Of a stretch of 64,000 nt of DNA, positions 1 to 7,899 are shown piece after piece; positions within the stretch are counted from its first letter, which is position 1; each line of letters begins with the position of its first letter. Location: the NCBI RefSeq assembly GCF_036924515.1, contig NZ_JAZHRR010000001.1:5179001-5243000 (forward strand), in the 5' to 3' direction. The stretch comes from Bradyrhizobium sp. AZCC 1610 (lineage in GTDB: Bacteria > Pseudomonadota > Alphaproteobacteria > Rhizobiales > Xanthobacteraceae). The position numbers and the translations under genes were made by a program. A model generated the notes under the pieces. That model was not told the DNA's origin. It worked only from the letters and a program-made list of their open reading frames with translations, and searched no databases.

Positions 1-525
1 GGGCCGGCAATTTTCACGCCGGAATTCGCCCGCACCATCGATCTGGTGATCTCGATCGGCAACGCCTTCACCGGATTTCACCGGCAACGGCTTTACACTG
101 ACAGCGACGCGCTCGCGGTGCGGCGTGGCCACCCTATCGGTGCGCGGCTGAAGCGGCCTGACGTGTTTCTCGATGCGCGCCACGTCGCGGTCGTGATTCG
201 CGGCCAGAGCGAGGACCTGATCGACATGTGGTTGCGCCCCAAGGGCATCGAGCGGCGGATCGCGCTGGTCGTGCCCGGCTATATCGAGGCGCTGCACGTT
301 ACCGCGCGCACCGATCTCGTCGCCTTCGTGCCGCGCCGCCTGATCGCCGCGCTGTCGAAGCAATTGTCGCTGACAACGATCGCGCCACCGCTCGATCCTG
401 GAATCGACGAGCAGTTCATGTTCTACCCAACCCGCGCCCAGATGGACCCCGGCTCGATCTGGCTGCGCAACATCATGCTTGGCATCGGCCGCGAGATGGA
501 GCGCGCCACGAGGAAGGCTGCGTAG
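1..525 (+). CDS. LysR-family transcriptional regulator, C-terminal part (5' truncated by window edge)
   Basis: The reading frame is open from base 1, so the gene begins before the window and only the last 174 residues are present. The sequence is the effector-binding half of a LysR regulator: alternating beta strands, a segment on whether the protein binds or judges an incoming ligand (around residues 55-110), and the C-terminal 'FYPTRAQMDPGSIWLRN' stretch typical of NodD/SyrM-like LysR proteins, where the partner of the last helix ends the fold. The N-terminal helix-turn-helix is off the window, so the DNA target and inducer cannot be inferred. It ends about 40 bp before the convergent GST gene. 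Confident as a LysR fragment, without a specific function. Confidence 0.8.
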   Translation, partial: GPAIFTPEFARTIDLVISIGNAFTGFHRQRLYTDSDALAVRRGHPIGARLKRPDVFLDARHVAVVIRGQSEDLIDMWLRPKGIERRIALVVPGYIEALHVTARTDLVAFVPRRLIAALSKQLSLTTIAPPLDPGIDEQFMFYPTRAQMDPGSIWLRNIMLGIGREMERATRKAA

Positions 526-564
526 GTGTAGGGTGGGAAAGCCACCGGGTCGCGCGAATGCAGC

Positions 565-1182
565 TTAAGCTCTCTCCTCGGCGAGCACCTTCTGCACTGC
601 CGGCCGCTCCGACATCCGCTTTCGGTGAGCCGCCACCTTGGGCAGCGTCGTAACATCGACGCCATCGGCTTCAAGCCAAAGCCCGATCGTGAACAGATAG
701 GGGTCGCAGATCGTGTACTGCTCGCCCATCACCCACGGCCCCTTCAGCATGTCGCGCTCGATCAGCGCGAACCCTGCGGCCATGGTTTCCGGCACCTTGC
801 GCTTCATGTCGGCGAACGAGGACTCCTCGACAGCCCAGCGATAGCCGCGCATCTTGTGGGCATGCGACACATGCACCGTGGAACAGAGATAGCTGTTGAA
901 GGCCTGCGCCTGCGCGAACGCGAAGGGATCATCGGGCACCAGCCTGGCTTGCGGAAAGCTCTGCGCAATGTAGGCGAGGACTGCCGGCGTTTCGGTCAAG
1001 GTGCCACGGTCTGTCACCAGTGCCGGCACCCGCCCCTTCGGGTTGATGGCAAGATATTGCGGGGTGGTCTGCTGGCTGTTCTTGAAGTCGAGGCGCTCCG
1101 CCGCATAGGAGGCGCCGGCCTCCTCCAGAGCGATATGCGAAGCCAGCGCACAGGTGCCGGGGGCGTAATAGAGCTTGAACAT
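565..1182 (-). CDS. Glutathione S-transferase family protein
   Basis: 205-residue cytosolic GST. The N-terminus 'MFKLYYAPGTCALASHIAL' is the thioredoxin-like glutathione-binding domain of beta-class bacterial GSTs, in which a Ser or Cys near residue 10 contacts glutathione. 'NPKGRVPAL' with its cis-proline and 'LTETPAVLAYIA' (Glu/Thr glutathione-binding motif) follow near residues 50-70, and the rest is the helical C-terminal domain. I start at the ATG just before FKLYYAP rather than a codon four residues upstream, since family members begin there. Substrate is unknown; GSTs of this type act in detoxification or ring-cleavage chemistry. It is convergent with the LysR gene. Confidence 0.85.
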   Translation of the reverse strand: MFKLYYAPGTCALASHIALEEAGASYAAERLDFKNSQQTTPQYLAINPKGRVPALVTDRGTLTETPAVLAYIAQSFPQARLVPDDPFAFAQAQAFNSYLCSTVHVSHAHKMRGYRWAVEESSFADMKRKVPETMAAGFALIERDMLKGPWVMGEQYTICDPYLFTIGLWLEADGVDVTTLPKVAAHRKRMSERPAVQKVLAEERA

Positions 1183-1310
1183 GTTGATCCTCACGGGGGA
1201 TGCCCGAGGTTAGCCGCGCGTTGGCCCGCCGTCCATCCCCGGAGCGTTGAAGCGCCCCTGCGCCACACGCAAGCCCCGGCGTACCACCAACCTGCCCGCG
1301 GCCGGCGCGT

Positions 1311-1787
1311 TCACGCCGCGCGCGGCTGAAGCTTTCCCTCGATATAGACGCTGACGATCGTGTCATCGGCGGGACAATGCTCGGGAGCGACCGCCGTGAG
1401 CTGGGCCTGGATGCACTTCCACGCGCCGTTCTCGAACAGATATGTATCGGTGTACATGGTCATGCCAGTTACTTCATTTCCACCTCGGCGGCGCGTGTGC
1501 TTGTTGGTGGAACGCACCAGCGCAACGTCGCCGATAACGGTAATGAGTTCATCACGGACGTCCCAGTAGACGATGACCTTCGGATCGAACGCCGTCGCCC
1601 AATACTTTAGATAGGTCGCACGATCCCATCGCTGGCCCGTGGACAAGATGGTAATGAAGGCTGGATGAAGTATCGCGTCGTGCGAAGCCACGTCGTTGGT
1701 CACGAAATTATGGATGAAGCGGGCGTTCAGCGCACGCAGTTCGTTCATCGTCTCGGCCGATTGATGATCGCGCGGAGCAAGTTGCAT
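1311..1787 (-). CDS. Nuclear transport factor 2 / SnoaL-like family protein
   Basis: 158-residue protein of the NTF2-like cone fold: an N-terminal helix ('MNELRALNARFIHNFVTND'), 'HPAFITILSTGQRW', then paired strands with 'DVRDELITVIGDVALVRSTNKH' and 'DTYLFENGAWKCIQAQLT', the usual layout of DUF4440/SnoaL proteins. These small proteins hold a hydrophobic pocket and may be isomerases, hydrolases or binding proteins; no catalytic residue can be assigned. The start is set at an ATG preceded by AGGAG seven bases upstream; the open frame further upstream overlaps the regulator and lacks coding character. It lies just downstream of, and on the same strand as, an XRE regulator, so the two may be co-transcribed. 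Confidence 0.75.
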   Translation of the reverse strand: MQLAPRDHQSAETMNELRALNARFIHNFVTNDVASHDAILHPAFITILSTGQRWDRATYLKYWATAFDPKVIVYWDVRDELITVIGDVALVRSTNKHTRRRGGNEVTGMTMYTDTYLFENGAWKCIQAQLTAVAPEHCPADDTIVSVYIEGKLQPRAA

Positions 1788-1806
1788 TTCAATCTCCTGA
1801 GTTTTG

Positions 1807-2631
1807 TCAAAGTGCGAGTTGTCGCGCCTTCTCGGCGGCCGCGTCATCCGCCGGAAAGAAACATTCGATCTTGATCTGTTGCAGCGCTGCGTCCATCGGC
1901 ATCGCCAGAGTCGTAAAGGTGGAGAAGAAGGCGAGACGAAAGTCACCCTTGGCAAGGTGCATCGTCATGACCGGAGCCGACGCCGACGACTGGCGGGGGA
2001 GCCTCCATTCGGCCGACAACCCGGGATAGGCCATGATTTCGTCGAGCAGCTGCGCCGCAGCCCGGCTGCCTTGCGCGACGTCGCGATGAAGGATCTGGAT
2101 CATCTGGCCGGCGAACTCATCCCAGTTCACCATGAACTGCCGCAGCCCGTTGGGGTGAAAGACGACGTGCATGGCGTTGTCCGCAAGTCCGGCCTCCATC
2201 GCGTATGCATCGCGAAAAGGTTTCAGCAGGCGCGCTGACCCCTGGTTGCGCATGCGAACGTCCCAACGGCCGTCGATGACGATCCCCGGATACGGCTCCT
2301 GCTGCCGCAGAATGAAATCCAAAGCCTGCCGGACCGGCTGCAGATTTTCGGCGGCCAGTCCCTTGTCGCCATAGGGCGGCACGAAACCCGCCGCGACATG
2401 CAGCGCGTTCCTCTCCTCGAGCGGCAGATCGAGCGCGCTGCCGAGCAACTGCACCATCTCGCGGCTCGGTTGCGACCGCCCGGTTTCCAGAAAGCACAAA
2501 TGTCTGGCGGAGACATTTGCATCGGCCGCCAGTTCGATCTGGGTAAGGCGGCGCACGTTTCTCCAGTGCTTCAGCAGGCTGCTGAAATGCCCGGCCGGAA
2601 CAATTTGCGCATTCTGGTTTGGCGCATCCAT
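1807..2631 (-). CDS. XRE-family transcriptional regulator with MmyB-like ligand-binding domain
   Basis: 274 residues. An N-terminal helix-turn-helix ('LKHWRNVRRLTQIELAADAN', then 'SARHLCFLETGRSQPS') spans about residues 15-70. It is followed by the MmyB-like domain seen in actinobacterial and rhizobial XRE regulators ('AAGFVPPYGDKG', 'LDFILRQQEPYPGIVIDGRW', 'FHPNGLRQFMVNWDE'), a PAS-like pocket thought to bind fatty-acid-like ligands. The ATG chosen opens at MDAPNQ. It is divergent from the SnoaL-like gene at 2778 and upstream of another NTF2-like gene on its own strand, so it probably controls one or both. The effector is unknown. Confidence 0.85.
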   Translation of the reverse strand: MDAPNQNAQIVPAGHFSSLLKHWRNVRRLTQIELAADANVSARHLCFLETGRSQPSREMVQLLGSALDLPLEERNALHVAAGFVPPYGDKGLAAENLQPVRQALDFILRQQEPYPGIVIDGRWDVRMRNQGSARLLKPFRDAYAMEAGLADNAMHVVFHPNGLRQFMVNWDEFAGQMIQILHRDVAQGSRAAAQLLDEIMAYPGLSAEWRLPRQSSASAPVMTMHLAKGDFRLAFFSTFTTLAMPMDAALQQIKIECFFPADDAAAEKARQLAL

Positions 2632-2777
2632 GCCAGACAATCTAGACCATCGCATCAGAAGGGCAATTACCTCGGATGTAAGTGACGGCCCGACGATTCC
2701 CTGCAAGAGTTGCACATGCGAAACGCGCGATGAGTTGTCTCGATCGTGCAGGAACACCGGGAATGGCGGGAGTGCTG

Positions 2778-3152
2778 ATGGACGACAACACAATCACGAA
2801 GGTCGTGACGCAGTATATGGCGGCCTGGAACGAGCCGGACGATACGGCCAGACGCGCCTTGCTCGAGCAATGCTGGAGCGACGGCGGCGTCTATCTCGAT
2901 CCGAACGTCTCCCTGGCCGGGCGTGACGCACTGGCGACGCAGATCGGCAAGGTGATGGCCGGGCGACCCGCGGCGCGGCTCGAATTCATGAGCGGTATCG
3001 ACGTGCACCACAACGTAGTCCGCTTTCTCTGGCGCCTGGTGCGTGCGGACGGAACCTGCGGCGATACGTCGATCGATTTCGGCGAGATCGGCGCCGACGG
3101 CCGGCTGGTCAGGATCGTGGGATTCTTTGGCCCGGCCCCTCCGCTCCCGTGA
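2778..3152 (+). CDS. SnoaL/NTF2-like family protein
   Basis: 124-residue NTF2-like protein: helix 'ITKVVTQYMAAWNEPDDTARRALLEQCW', 'GVYLDPNVSLAGRDAL', 'FMSGIDVHHNVVRFLWRLV' and a C-terminal 'GRLVRIVGFFG' strand. This is the SnoaL_2-like arrangement, in which one face of the cone forms a small-molecule pocket. The ATG at 2778 sits behind GGGAG at suitable spacing; an in-frame ATG 15 bases upstream is less likely. It is divergent from the XRE/MmyB regulator with about 146 bp between them, room for a shared operator, and lies 94 bp ahead of an FAD monooxygenase on the same strand. The reaction is unknown. Confidence 0.75.
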   Translation: MDDNTITKVVTQYMAAWNEPDDTARRALLEQCWSDGGVYLDPNVSLAGRDALATQIGKVMAGRPAARLEFMSGIDVHHNVVRFLWRLVRADGTCGDTSIDFGEIGADGRLVRIVGFFGPAPPLP

Positions 3153-3246
3153 ATTGCCGGAGCTGCGAGAGAAATCTGCCGGGCCTTCGCAGTTGCCCCC
3201 TGCCGCCCCCCATGTCATGACGCCCGGGAAGCAACAGGGGCTTAAC

Positions 3247-4533
3247 ATGACTGTTCTCATCGCGGGCGGCGGCATCGGCGGGCTGACGCTGGCGCTCAGC
3301 CTGCACCAGATCGGCATTCCCGCCAGGGTTTTTGAAAGCGTGCCCGAGCTGCGGCCGCTCGGCGTCGGCATCAACGTGCTGCCGCATGCGGTACGCGAGC
3401 TGATCGAGCTCGGCCTGTACGACCAGCTCGACGCAGCCGCTGTCCGCACCAAGGAGCTCGCGTATTTCTCCAAGCACGGCAAGCCGATCTGGAGCGAGCC
3501 GCGCGGCATCGAGGCCGGTTATAAATGGCCGCAATTCTCGATCCATCGCGGCGCGCTGCAGCAGATCCTGCTCGATGCCGCGATCGAGCGGCTGGGAAAA
3601 GAGAATATTCTCACCAGCCATCACCTCTCCGGCTGGACCGAGACGGAAAACGGCGTGCGCGCCGAGTTCATCGACAAGGCAACCGGCCAATCGAATGGCG
3701 CTCACGAGGGCGCGCTGTTGATCGCCGCCGACGGCATCCATTCGGCGGTCCGCGAAAAGCTCTATCCCGGCGAGGGCGCGCCGATCTGGAACGGGCGCAT
3801 CCTGTGGCGCGGCATCACCGACAGCGACGCCTTCCTGTCCGGCCGCACCATGATCATGGCCGGCCACGAGATCCTGAAATTCGTCTGCTATCCAATTTCA
3901 AAGCAGGCGGATAGCGCCGGCAAATTCAAGATCAACTGGGTGGCCGAGCGGCACATGCCGCCGACCTATCAGTGGCGGCGCGAGGACTATAACCGGGCTG
4001 CAAGGCTCGAAGAGTTTCTGCCCTGGTTCAAAGACTGGAAATTCGATTGGCTCGATGTGCCCGGCCTGATCGAGAATTGCCCGCACGCTTATGAGTATCC
4101 GCTCGTCGATCGCGATCCCGTTGCGCAATGGACGTTCGGCCGCGTCACGCTGATGGGCGACGCCGCCCACCCAATGTACCCGGTCGGCTCCAACGGCGCG
4201 TCGCAGGCGATTTTGGACGCGCGCGTCATCACCCGCGAAATCCTGGCGCACGGCGCGACCAACGCCGCGTTAGTCGCATATGAAGCCGAGCGCCGGCCCG
4301 CTACCACCGACCTAGTGATGCTCAACCGCCGCAATGGTCCCGAGCAGGTGATGCAGATGGTCGAAGAGCGCGCGCCCGACGGCTACAACGTCGTCACCGA
4401 TGTGCTCTCGCTGCAGGAGCTGGAAGACATCGCCGCCAACTACAAGCGCGTCGCCGGCTTCCAGGTCGAGGGCCTCAACGCCAAGCCGCCGATCGTCCAG
4501 ATCACGCGGGAAGCACCGCGGGTCGCGAGCTAG
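3247..4533 (+). CDS. FAD-dependent monooxygenase (salicylate/3-hydroxybenzoate hydroxylase-like)
   Basis: 428-residue class A flavoprotein monooxygenase. The Rossmann FAD motif 'GGGIGGLTLALSL' opens the protein, the DG-type segment 'LLIAADGIHSAVREKLYP' lies near residue 160, and the second FAD motif 'GDAAHPMYPVGSNGASQAI' lies near residue 305. Family members hydroxylate an aromatic or heteroaromatic ring using NAD(P)H and oxygen. The GSNGASQAI variant is typical of the 'flavin-dependent oxidoreductase' group common in rhizobia, whose substrates are mostly untested. The ATG at 3247 begins MTVLIAGG directly at the FAD strand. Its 3' end overlaps the convergent thioesterase gene by 32 bp. Confidence 0.88.
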   Translation: MTVLIAGGGIGGLTLALSLHQIGIPARVFESVPELRPLGVGINVLPHAVRELIELGLYDQLDAAAVRTKELAYFSKHGKPIWSEPRGIEAGYKWPQFSIHRGALQQILLDAAIERLGKENILTSHHLSGWTETENGVRAEFIDKATGQSNGAHEGALLIAADGIHSAVREKLYPGEGAPIWNGRILWRGITDSDAFLSGRTMIMAGHEILKFVCYPISKQADSAGKFKINWVAERHMPPTYQWRREDYNRAARLEEFLPWFKDWKFDWLDVPGLIENCPHAYEYPLVDRDPVAQWTFGRVTLMGDAAHPMYPVGSNGASQAILDARVITREILAHGATNAALVAYEAERRPATTDLVMLNRRNGPEQVMQMVEERAPDGYNVVTDVLSLQELEDIAANYKRVAGFQVEGLNAKPPIVQITREAPRVAS

Positions 4534-4957
4534 CCGAAGGGGCGATGGCCTTCGCGGTCTCGACCAGCCGCGCGCTGGTCGTGGCGGTCGCCAGCAGTGT
4601 GCCATCTTCGGCCGTCAGCCGCCCCTCGACAAAAGCGACGGTCTTGCCGAGCTGGGTGACTCTGGCCTCGCCAGTGATCGGCCCCGGCTTGGCCGGCGCC
4701 AGAAAATTCACGGTCATGGTGATGGTTGCCATATAGAGTTTTCCGTCGGTCATGGTGAACACCGCCGGCCCCATGGTGTCGTCGAGCATCGCCGAGAGAA
4801 TGCCGCCCTGCACGAAGCCGGCCGGGTTGCAGAAATCCCGTTTGCCGTCGAAGCCGATGCGGATCCAGCCATCCTTCGGCCGCGCGTCGAGCACGTGCCA
4901 GCCGAGCAGTCTGGAAGACGGCGGCGTGGGGATATTGTCGAGAGCGGTGCGGATCAT
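4502..4957 (-). CDS. PaaI-type hotdog-fold thioesterase
   Basis: 151 residues with the single-hotdog layout of PaaI/YbgC-related acyl-CoA thioesterases: 'GWIRIGFDGKRDFCNPAGFVQ', then the central helix 'GGILSAMLDDTMGPAVF' with its conserved acidic residue, then 'ATITMTVNFLAPAKPGPITGEARVT' and 'VEGRLTAEDGTLLATATTSARLV'. Such proteins hydrolyse aryl- or acyl-CoA thioesters as tetramers. The gene is tail-to-tail with the FAD monooxygenase and overlaps it by 32 bp, so the last residues of both are encoded on opposite strands. The substrate cannot be told from sequence. Confidence 0.85.
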   Translation of the reverse strand: MIRTALDNIPTPPSSRLLGWHVLDARPKDGWIRIGFDGKRDFCNPAGFVQGGILSAMLDDTMGPAVFTMTDGKLYMATITMTVNFLAPAKPGPITGEARVTQLGKTVAFVEGRLTAEDGTLLATATTSARLVETAKAIAPSASSRPAVLPA

Positions 4958-5066
4958 GGAAACCTACGTGAGGCTTCCATCTACCGCAGGCCTGCTGCCA
5001 GCGTGATGTCAGCAAGCTGCTGCACATTGCCCGCCGGGCACCGGTTGCAAACTAACCCAGGGCGAG

Positions 5067-5094
5067 CGGGCGCCCACCCGAGCAGTGGCGCCCG
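5067..5094 (-). terminator. GC hairpin just after mutY stop
   Basis: An 8-bp perfect inverted repeat (CGGGCGCC / GGCGCCCG) with a 12-nt loop lies immediately 3' of the mutY stop codon on the minus strand. No T-run follows, so it is either a weak intrinsic terminator or a 3'-end stabilising hairpin. Confidence 0.4.
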
Positions 5095-5096
5095 TT

Positions 5097-6236
5097 TCAA
5101 TCCCCCAGCCCGTGCGCGATTGCCTTGCGCATCACATTGGGCAGTGCCTCATCGGCAAGCGTTGCGATCGGCACCCAACGCATGCCGTTCGGCGCCCGCG
5201 TACGCGCGGCCACCTTGGCGGTGTAGACCACGAGTTCGAGCGGAAAATGCGTGAACACGTGGGTCACGACGCCCGCCTTGCGATGCCAGCGCACCGCATC
5301 CTTGAATGCGGGCGCCTGCTTCAGCGCCGCCTTGTCGTCCTGTCCGGCCAGCCATTCCGAGCCCGGCACTTCGGTCATGCCGCCGAGCAGGCCTTTTTCC
5401 GCCCGGGTACGAACCAGGAGTTCATCGCCGCGTATGACGATGAAGGCGGCGCCGCGGCGCAGCGTACCCGCTTTCTTCGGCGCCTTGCGCGGGAAGGTTT
5501 CCTGATCGCCGCGCAGGCGGGCGGCACAATCATCATTCAACGGGCATAATGCACAGGCCGGCTTCTTCGGCGTGCAGATCGAGGAGCCGAGGTCCATCAA
5601 TGCTTGCGCGCTGTCGCCGGCGCGAGACCTCTCGTCGCCAGCGCGAGACTTCTCGTCGCCGGCGCGAGAGGGGCCGAGCAATGTCGACGCCAATTCCTGT
5701 ATGAGCGGCTTGGCCTGCGGCAGCGGTTCTTCCACTGCAAACAGCCGCGACAACACGCGCTCGATATTGCCGTCAACCGGCATGGTCCTGACGTCGAAGG
5801 CAATCGCGCCAATCGCGGCCGCCGTGTACGGCCCGATCCCCGGCAATTTGCGCAGGCCTTCCTCGGTATCGGGAAACACCCCGCCATGGTCACGCAGCAC
5901 GGCGACCGCACAGGCATGGAGATTGCGCGCGCGCGAATAATAGCCGAGCCCCGCCCACATCCGCAGCACGTCGTCCTGCGAGGCGCGGCCGAGCGCGGCG
6001 ACATCCGGCCAGCGCGCCAAAAACTTCTCGAAATACGGCCCGACCGTTTTGACGCCGGTCTGCTGCAGCATGATCTCTGAGAGCCAGACCCGGTACGGAT
6101 CAGCCCGCTCGCCCGCCGGCGGCCGCCACGGCAGCCGGCGGCGATGGCGGTCGTACCAGTCGAGCAGCAGCGTGGGACGGGAGGCCGCCACAACGGGGGC
6201 TTCTCGTCGTTTGATTTTGGCAGCCGCAGGACTCAT
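5097..6236 (-). CDS. mutY: A/G-specific adenine DNA glycosylase MutY
   Basis: 379-residue base-excision repair glycosylase that removes adenine opposite 8-oxoguanine. Catalytic Glu54 is in 'WLSEIMLQQT', the helix-hairpin-helix 'LPGIGPYTAAAIG' is at residues 131-143, and the catalytic Asp155 is in 'MPVDGNIERVL'. The 4Fe-4S ligands fit C-x6-C-x2-C-x5-C (Cys221, 228, 231, 237). The C-terminal NUDIX-like domain that reads 8-oxoG covers about residues 260-375. An unusual linker at residues 190-208 holds three tandem SRAGD units, encoded by 21-bp repeats. The ATG at 6236 is used; a GTG two codons upstream is possible. It is divergent from a DUF721 gene across a palindromic repeat. Confidence 0.96.
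   Translation of the reverse strand: MSPAAAKIKRREAPVVAASRPTLLLDWYDRHRRRLPWRPPAGERADPYRVWLSEIMLQQTGVKTVGPYFEKFLARWPDVAALGRASQDDVLRMWAGLGYYSRARNLHACAVAVLRDHGGVFPDTEEGLRKLPGIGPYTAAAIGAIAFDVRTMPVDGNIERVLSRLFAVEEPLPQAKPLIQELASTLLGPSRAGDEKSRAGDERSRAGDSAQALMDLGSSICTPKKPACALCPLNDDCAARLRGDQETFPRKAPKKAGTLRRGAAFIVIRGDELLVRTRAEKGLLGGMTEVPGSEWLAGQDDKAALKQAPAFKDAVRWHRKAGVVTHVFTHFPLELVVYTAKVAARTRAPNGMRWVPIATLADEALPNVMRKAIAHGLGD
5625..5680. repeat. 21-bp tandem repeat inside mutY
   Basis: About two and a half near-identical 21-bp units (core TCGCCGGCGCGAGA, varying at one or two positions) lie in frame in mutY and encode repeated 'SRAGDE(K/R)'. The period is a multiple of three, so changes in copy number keep the frame. 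Confidence 0.85.
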
Positions 6237-6270
6237 GGGCACACTCTAGTGCGGCGATTCCAATCTCTCC

Positions 6271-6359
6271 ACGTCATGCCCGGGCTTGTCCCGGGCATCC
6301 ACGTCTTTCTTCACGCTAGCGTCGAAGACGTGGATGGCCGGGACAAGCCCGGCCATGAC
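6271..6359. repeat. REP-like palindromic intergenic element
   Basis: An arm reading GTCATGCCCGGGCTTGTCCC is mirrored by GGGACAAGCCCGGCCATGAC about 50 bases on, and ATCCACGTCTT is mirrored by AAGACGTGGAT within. This is the usual paired-hairpin form of the mobile palindromic elements scattered through Bradyrhizobium and related genomes. It lies between divergent mutY and the DUF721 gene. Confidence 0.8.
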
Positions 6360-6405
6360 ACCTGAGGAGGTTACATCCACACCGCGCGAGGTGATATAAA
6401 GCCCC

Positions 6406-6885
6406 ATGGCAAAACCCGGCTCGATCTCGGCAAAACCCCTTTCCGTCCTGCTCGGCGACGTGTTTTCGGACGCCTACGCCAAGCAGGGATTTGCCGCGCG
6501 CGAACTGGTGACGCGCTGGGCCGACATTGCCGGCGCCGAAATTGCCGCCCATTCCGAGCCGCTGAAGATGCAATGGCCGCGACCGGTGGAGGGGCAGCCG
6601 CAGGAACCGGCCACGCTGATATTGCGGGTGGAGGGCCCTGCGGCGCTGGAGATCCAGCATTCCTCCGACGTGATCCTGCAACGGGTCAACCGCTTCTTCG
6701 GCTGGAGCGCGGTCGGCCGGCTGGCGCTGCGGCAGGCGCCGCTCTCGCGCCGGAAAGGCCCGGCGCGCAGCCGCGAGCCGGACCCGAAATCGGTGGCAAA
6801 GGTCGCCGAAACCCTGTCGGCGGTAGAGGACGAGGAACTGCGCGCCGCATTGGCGCGGCTTGGCGCCGCGATCAAGCGAAATTGA
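6406..6885 (+). CDS. DUF721 domain protein, DciA-like helicase loader candidate
   Basis: 159 residues with a DUF721 core: 'SVLLGDVFSDAYAKQGFAARELVTRWADIAGAEIAAHSEP', then strands 'ATLILRVEGPAALEIQHSSDVILQRVNRFFG' (about residues 68-98), then a basic, disordered tail. DUF721 proteins include DciA, the ancestral loader of replicative helicase DnaB in bacteria lacking DnaC. Alphaproteobacteria generally use DciA, which makes that role likely here. The W-x-x-I/V-x-G motif ('WADIAG') typical of the domain is present. It is followed by a DsbA-like gene on the same strand. Confidence 0.8.
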   Translation: MAKPGSISAKPLSVLLGDVFSDAYAKQGFAARELVTRWADIAGAEIAAHSEPLKMQWPRPVEGQPQEPATLILRVEGPAALEIQHSSDVILQRVNRFFGWSAVGRLALRQAPLSRRKGPARSREPDPKSVAKVAETLSAVEDEELRAALARLGAAIKRN

Positions 6886-7004
6886 GCCTTTTGCGCAGCT
6901 CGCCCGGCGCAACCTGCCATTGCCACAACTAGCGTTTCAAGCTAGCGAAGGCTTCTTTTCGTACTTCTTTCGGGCGTGACCGCGCCACTCGGGAGCAGAC
7001 CTTG

Positions 7005-7659
7005 ATGATCACGCGCCGCGCCTTCACCGCCGCCCTGTCGTTGACCGGGCTGACCGCCCTCGCCGGCTTCTCGCCGCTGCGGCTGATCACCGACGCCATC
7101 GCGCAGGGCGCCGCCGACGTCGCCAAGCCGCAGTCCCTGCCCGACATGGCGCTTGGACCTGCCAACGCCTCGGTGACGATCACCGAATACGCCTCGATGA
7201 CGTGCCCGCATTGCGCGGCCTTCGCTGAAAAAGTATTCCCGAAGATCAAGTCTGAATTCATCGACAGCGGCAAGATCCGTTACGTATTCCGGGAATTCCC
7301 GCTCGACATCAAGGCGGCCGCGGGCTCGATGCTGGCCCGCTGCATCGCCAAGGACGACGCCCCGAAATATTTCGCCGTGATCGACCTTCTGTTCAGGCAG
7401 CAGAACGACTGGGTAACGAAGAACACCACGGAGACACTGAGCCGGATCGGCAAGCAGGCTGGTCTCACCCAGCAGCAGGTCGAGGACTGCCTGAAGGATC
7501 AGGCGCTGCTGCGACAAGATCGCGGCCGACCAGAAGTTCGCCGCCGAGGTGCTGAAGGTGCAGTCGACACCGACTTTCTTCATCAACGGCGAGATGATCA
7601 AGGGCGAGCAGAGCTTCGAGGAGTTCTCCAAGCGCATCAATGCGATGCTGAAGAGCTGA
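7005..7659 (+). pseudogene. DsbA-family thiol:disulfide oxidoreductase, single-base frameshift
   Basis: The first frame encodes a twin-arginine-like signal ('MITRRAFTAALSLTGLTALAG'), then a thioredoxin fold with the redox motif CPHC at residues 67-70 and 'KIRYVFREFPLD'. Frame 1 loses similarity after 'DCLKDQALL'. From about 7510 the family sequence continues in the next frame ('DKIAADQKFAAEVLKVQ', 'TPTFFINGEMIKG', cis-Pro loop) to a stop at 7657-7659. Removing one G near 7509-7512 restores a continuous protein of about 217 residues, so this is one extra base: either a real null mutation or a sequencing error. The ATG at 7005 is preferred over the TTG just before it. The intact protein would act in the periplasm on disulfide formation. 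Confidence 0.85.
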
Positions 7660-7698
7660 TTCGCTTCCGCTGGATTCAAGCGCGGCCATAAGTCCAGC

Positions 7699-7750
7699 AA
7701 AAGGCTGGACAAAAGCGCTCAAAAGCCTTGTCAAAAGCCTTGGGAAAAGC
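7699..7750. repeat. Phased AAAAG tracts upstream of smc
   Basis: Five A4 tracts begin at 7699, 7711, 7721, 7733 and 7745, that is every 10-12 bases, most in a CAAAAGCC context. A GC-rich genome makes such regular A-tracts notable. They may be a degenerate short tandem repeat or an intrinsically bent segment. Confidence 0.6.
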
Positions 7751-7899
7751 CCCTTGGGCCCGTTGCCCTCCGGCCCCGCCCTCGCCATTGTCGCAGGCGA
7801 TAACAACCGCTATCGGCGGTTCGTCCACACACCGACATTGCCTTCTATGGTATTGTCACGGCAGGGAGATTCGCGCCCGGCCAACAGAGATCTGTGTTC

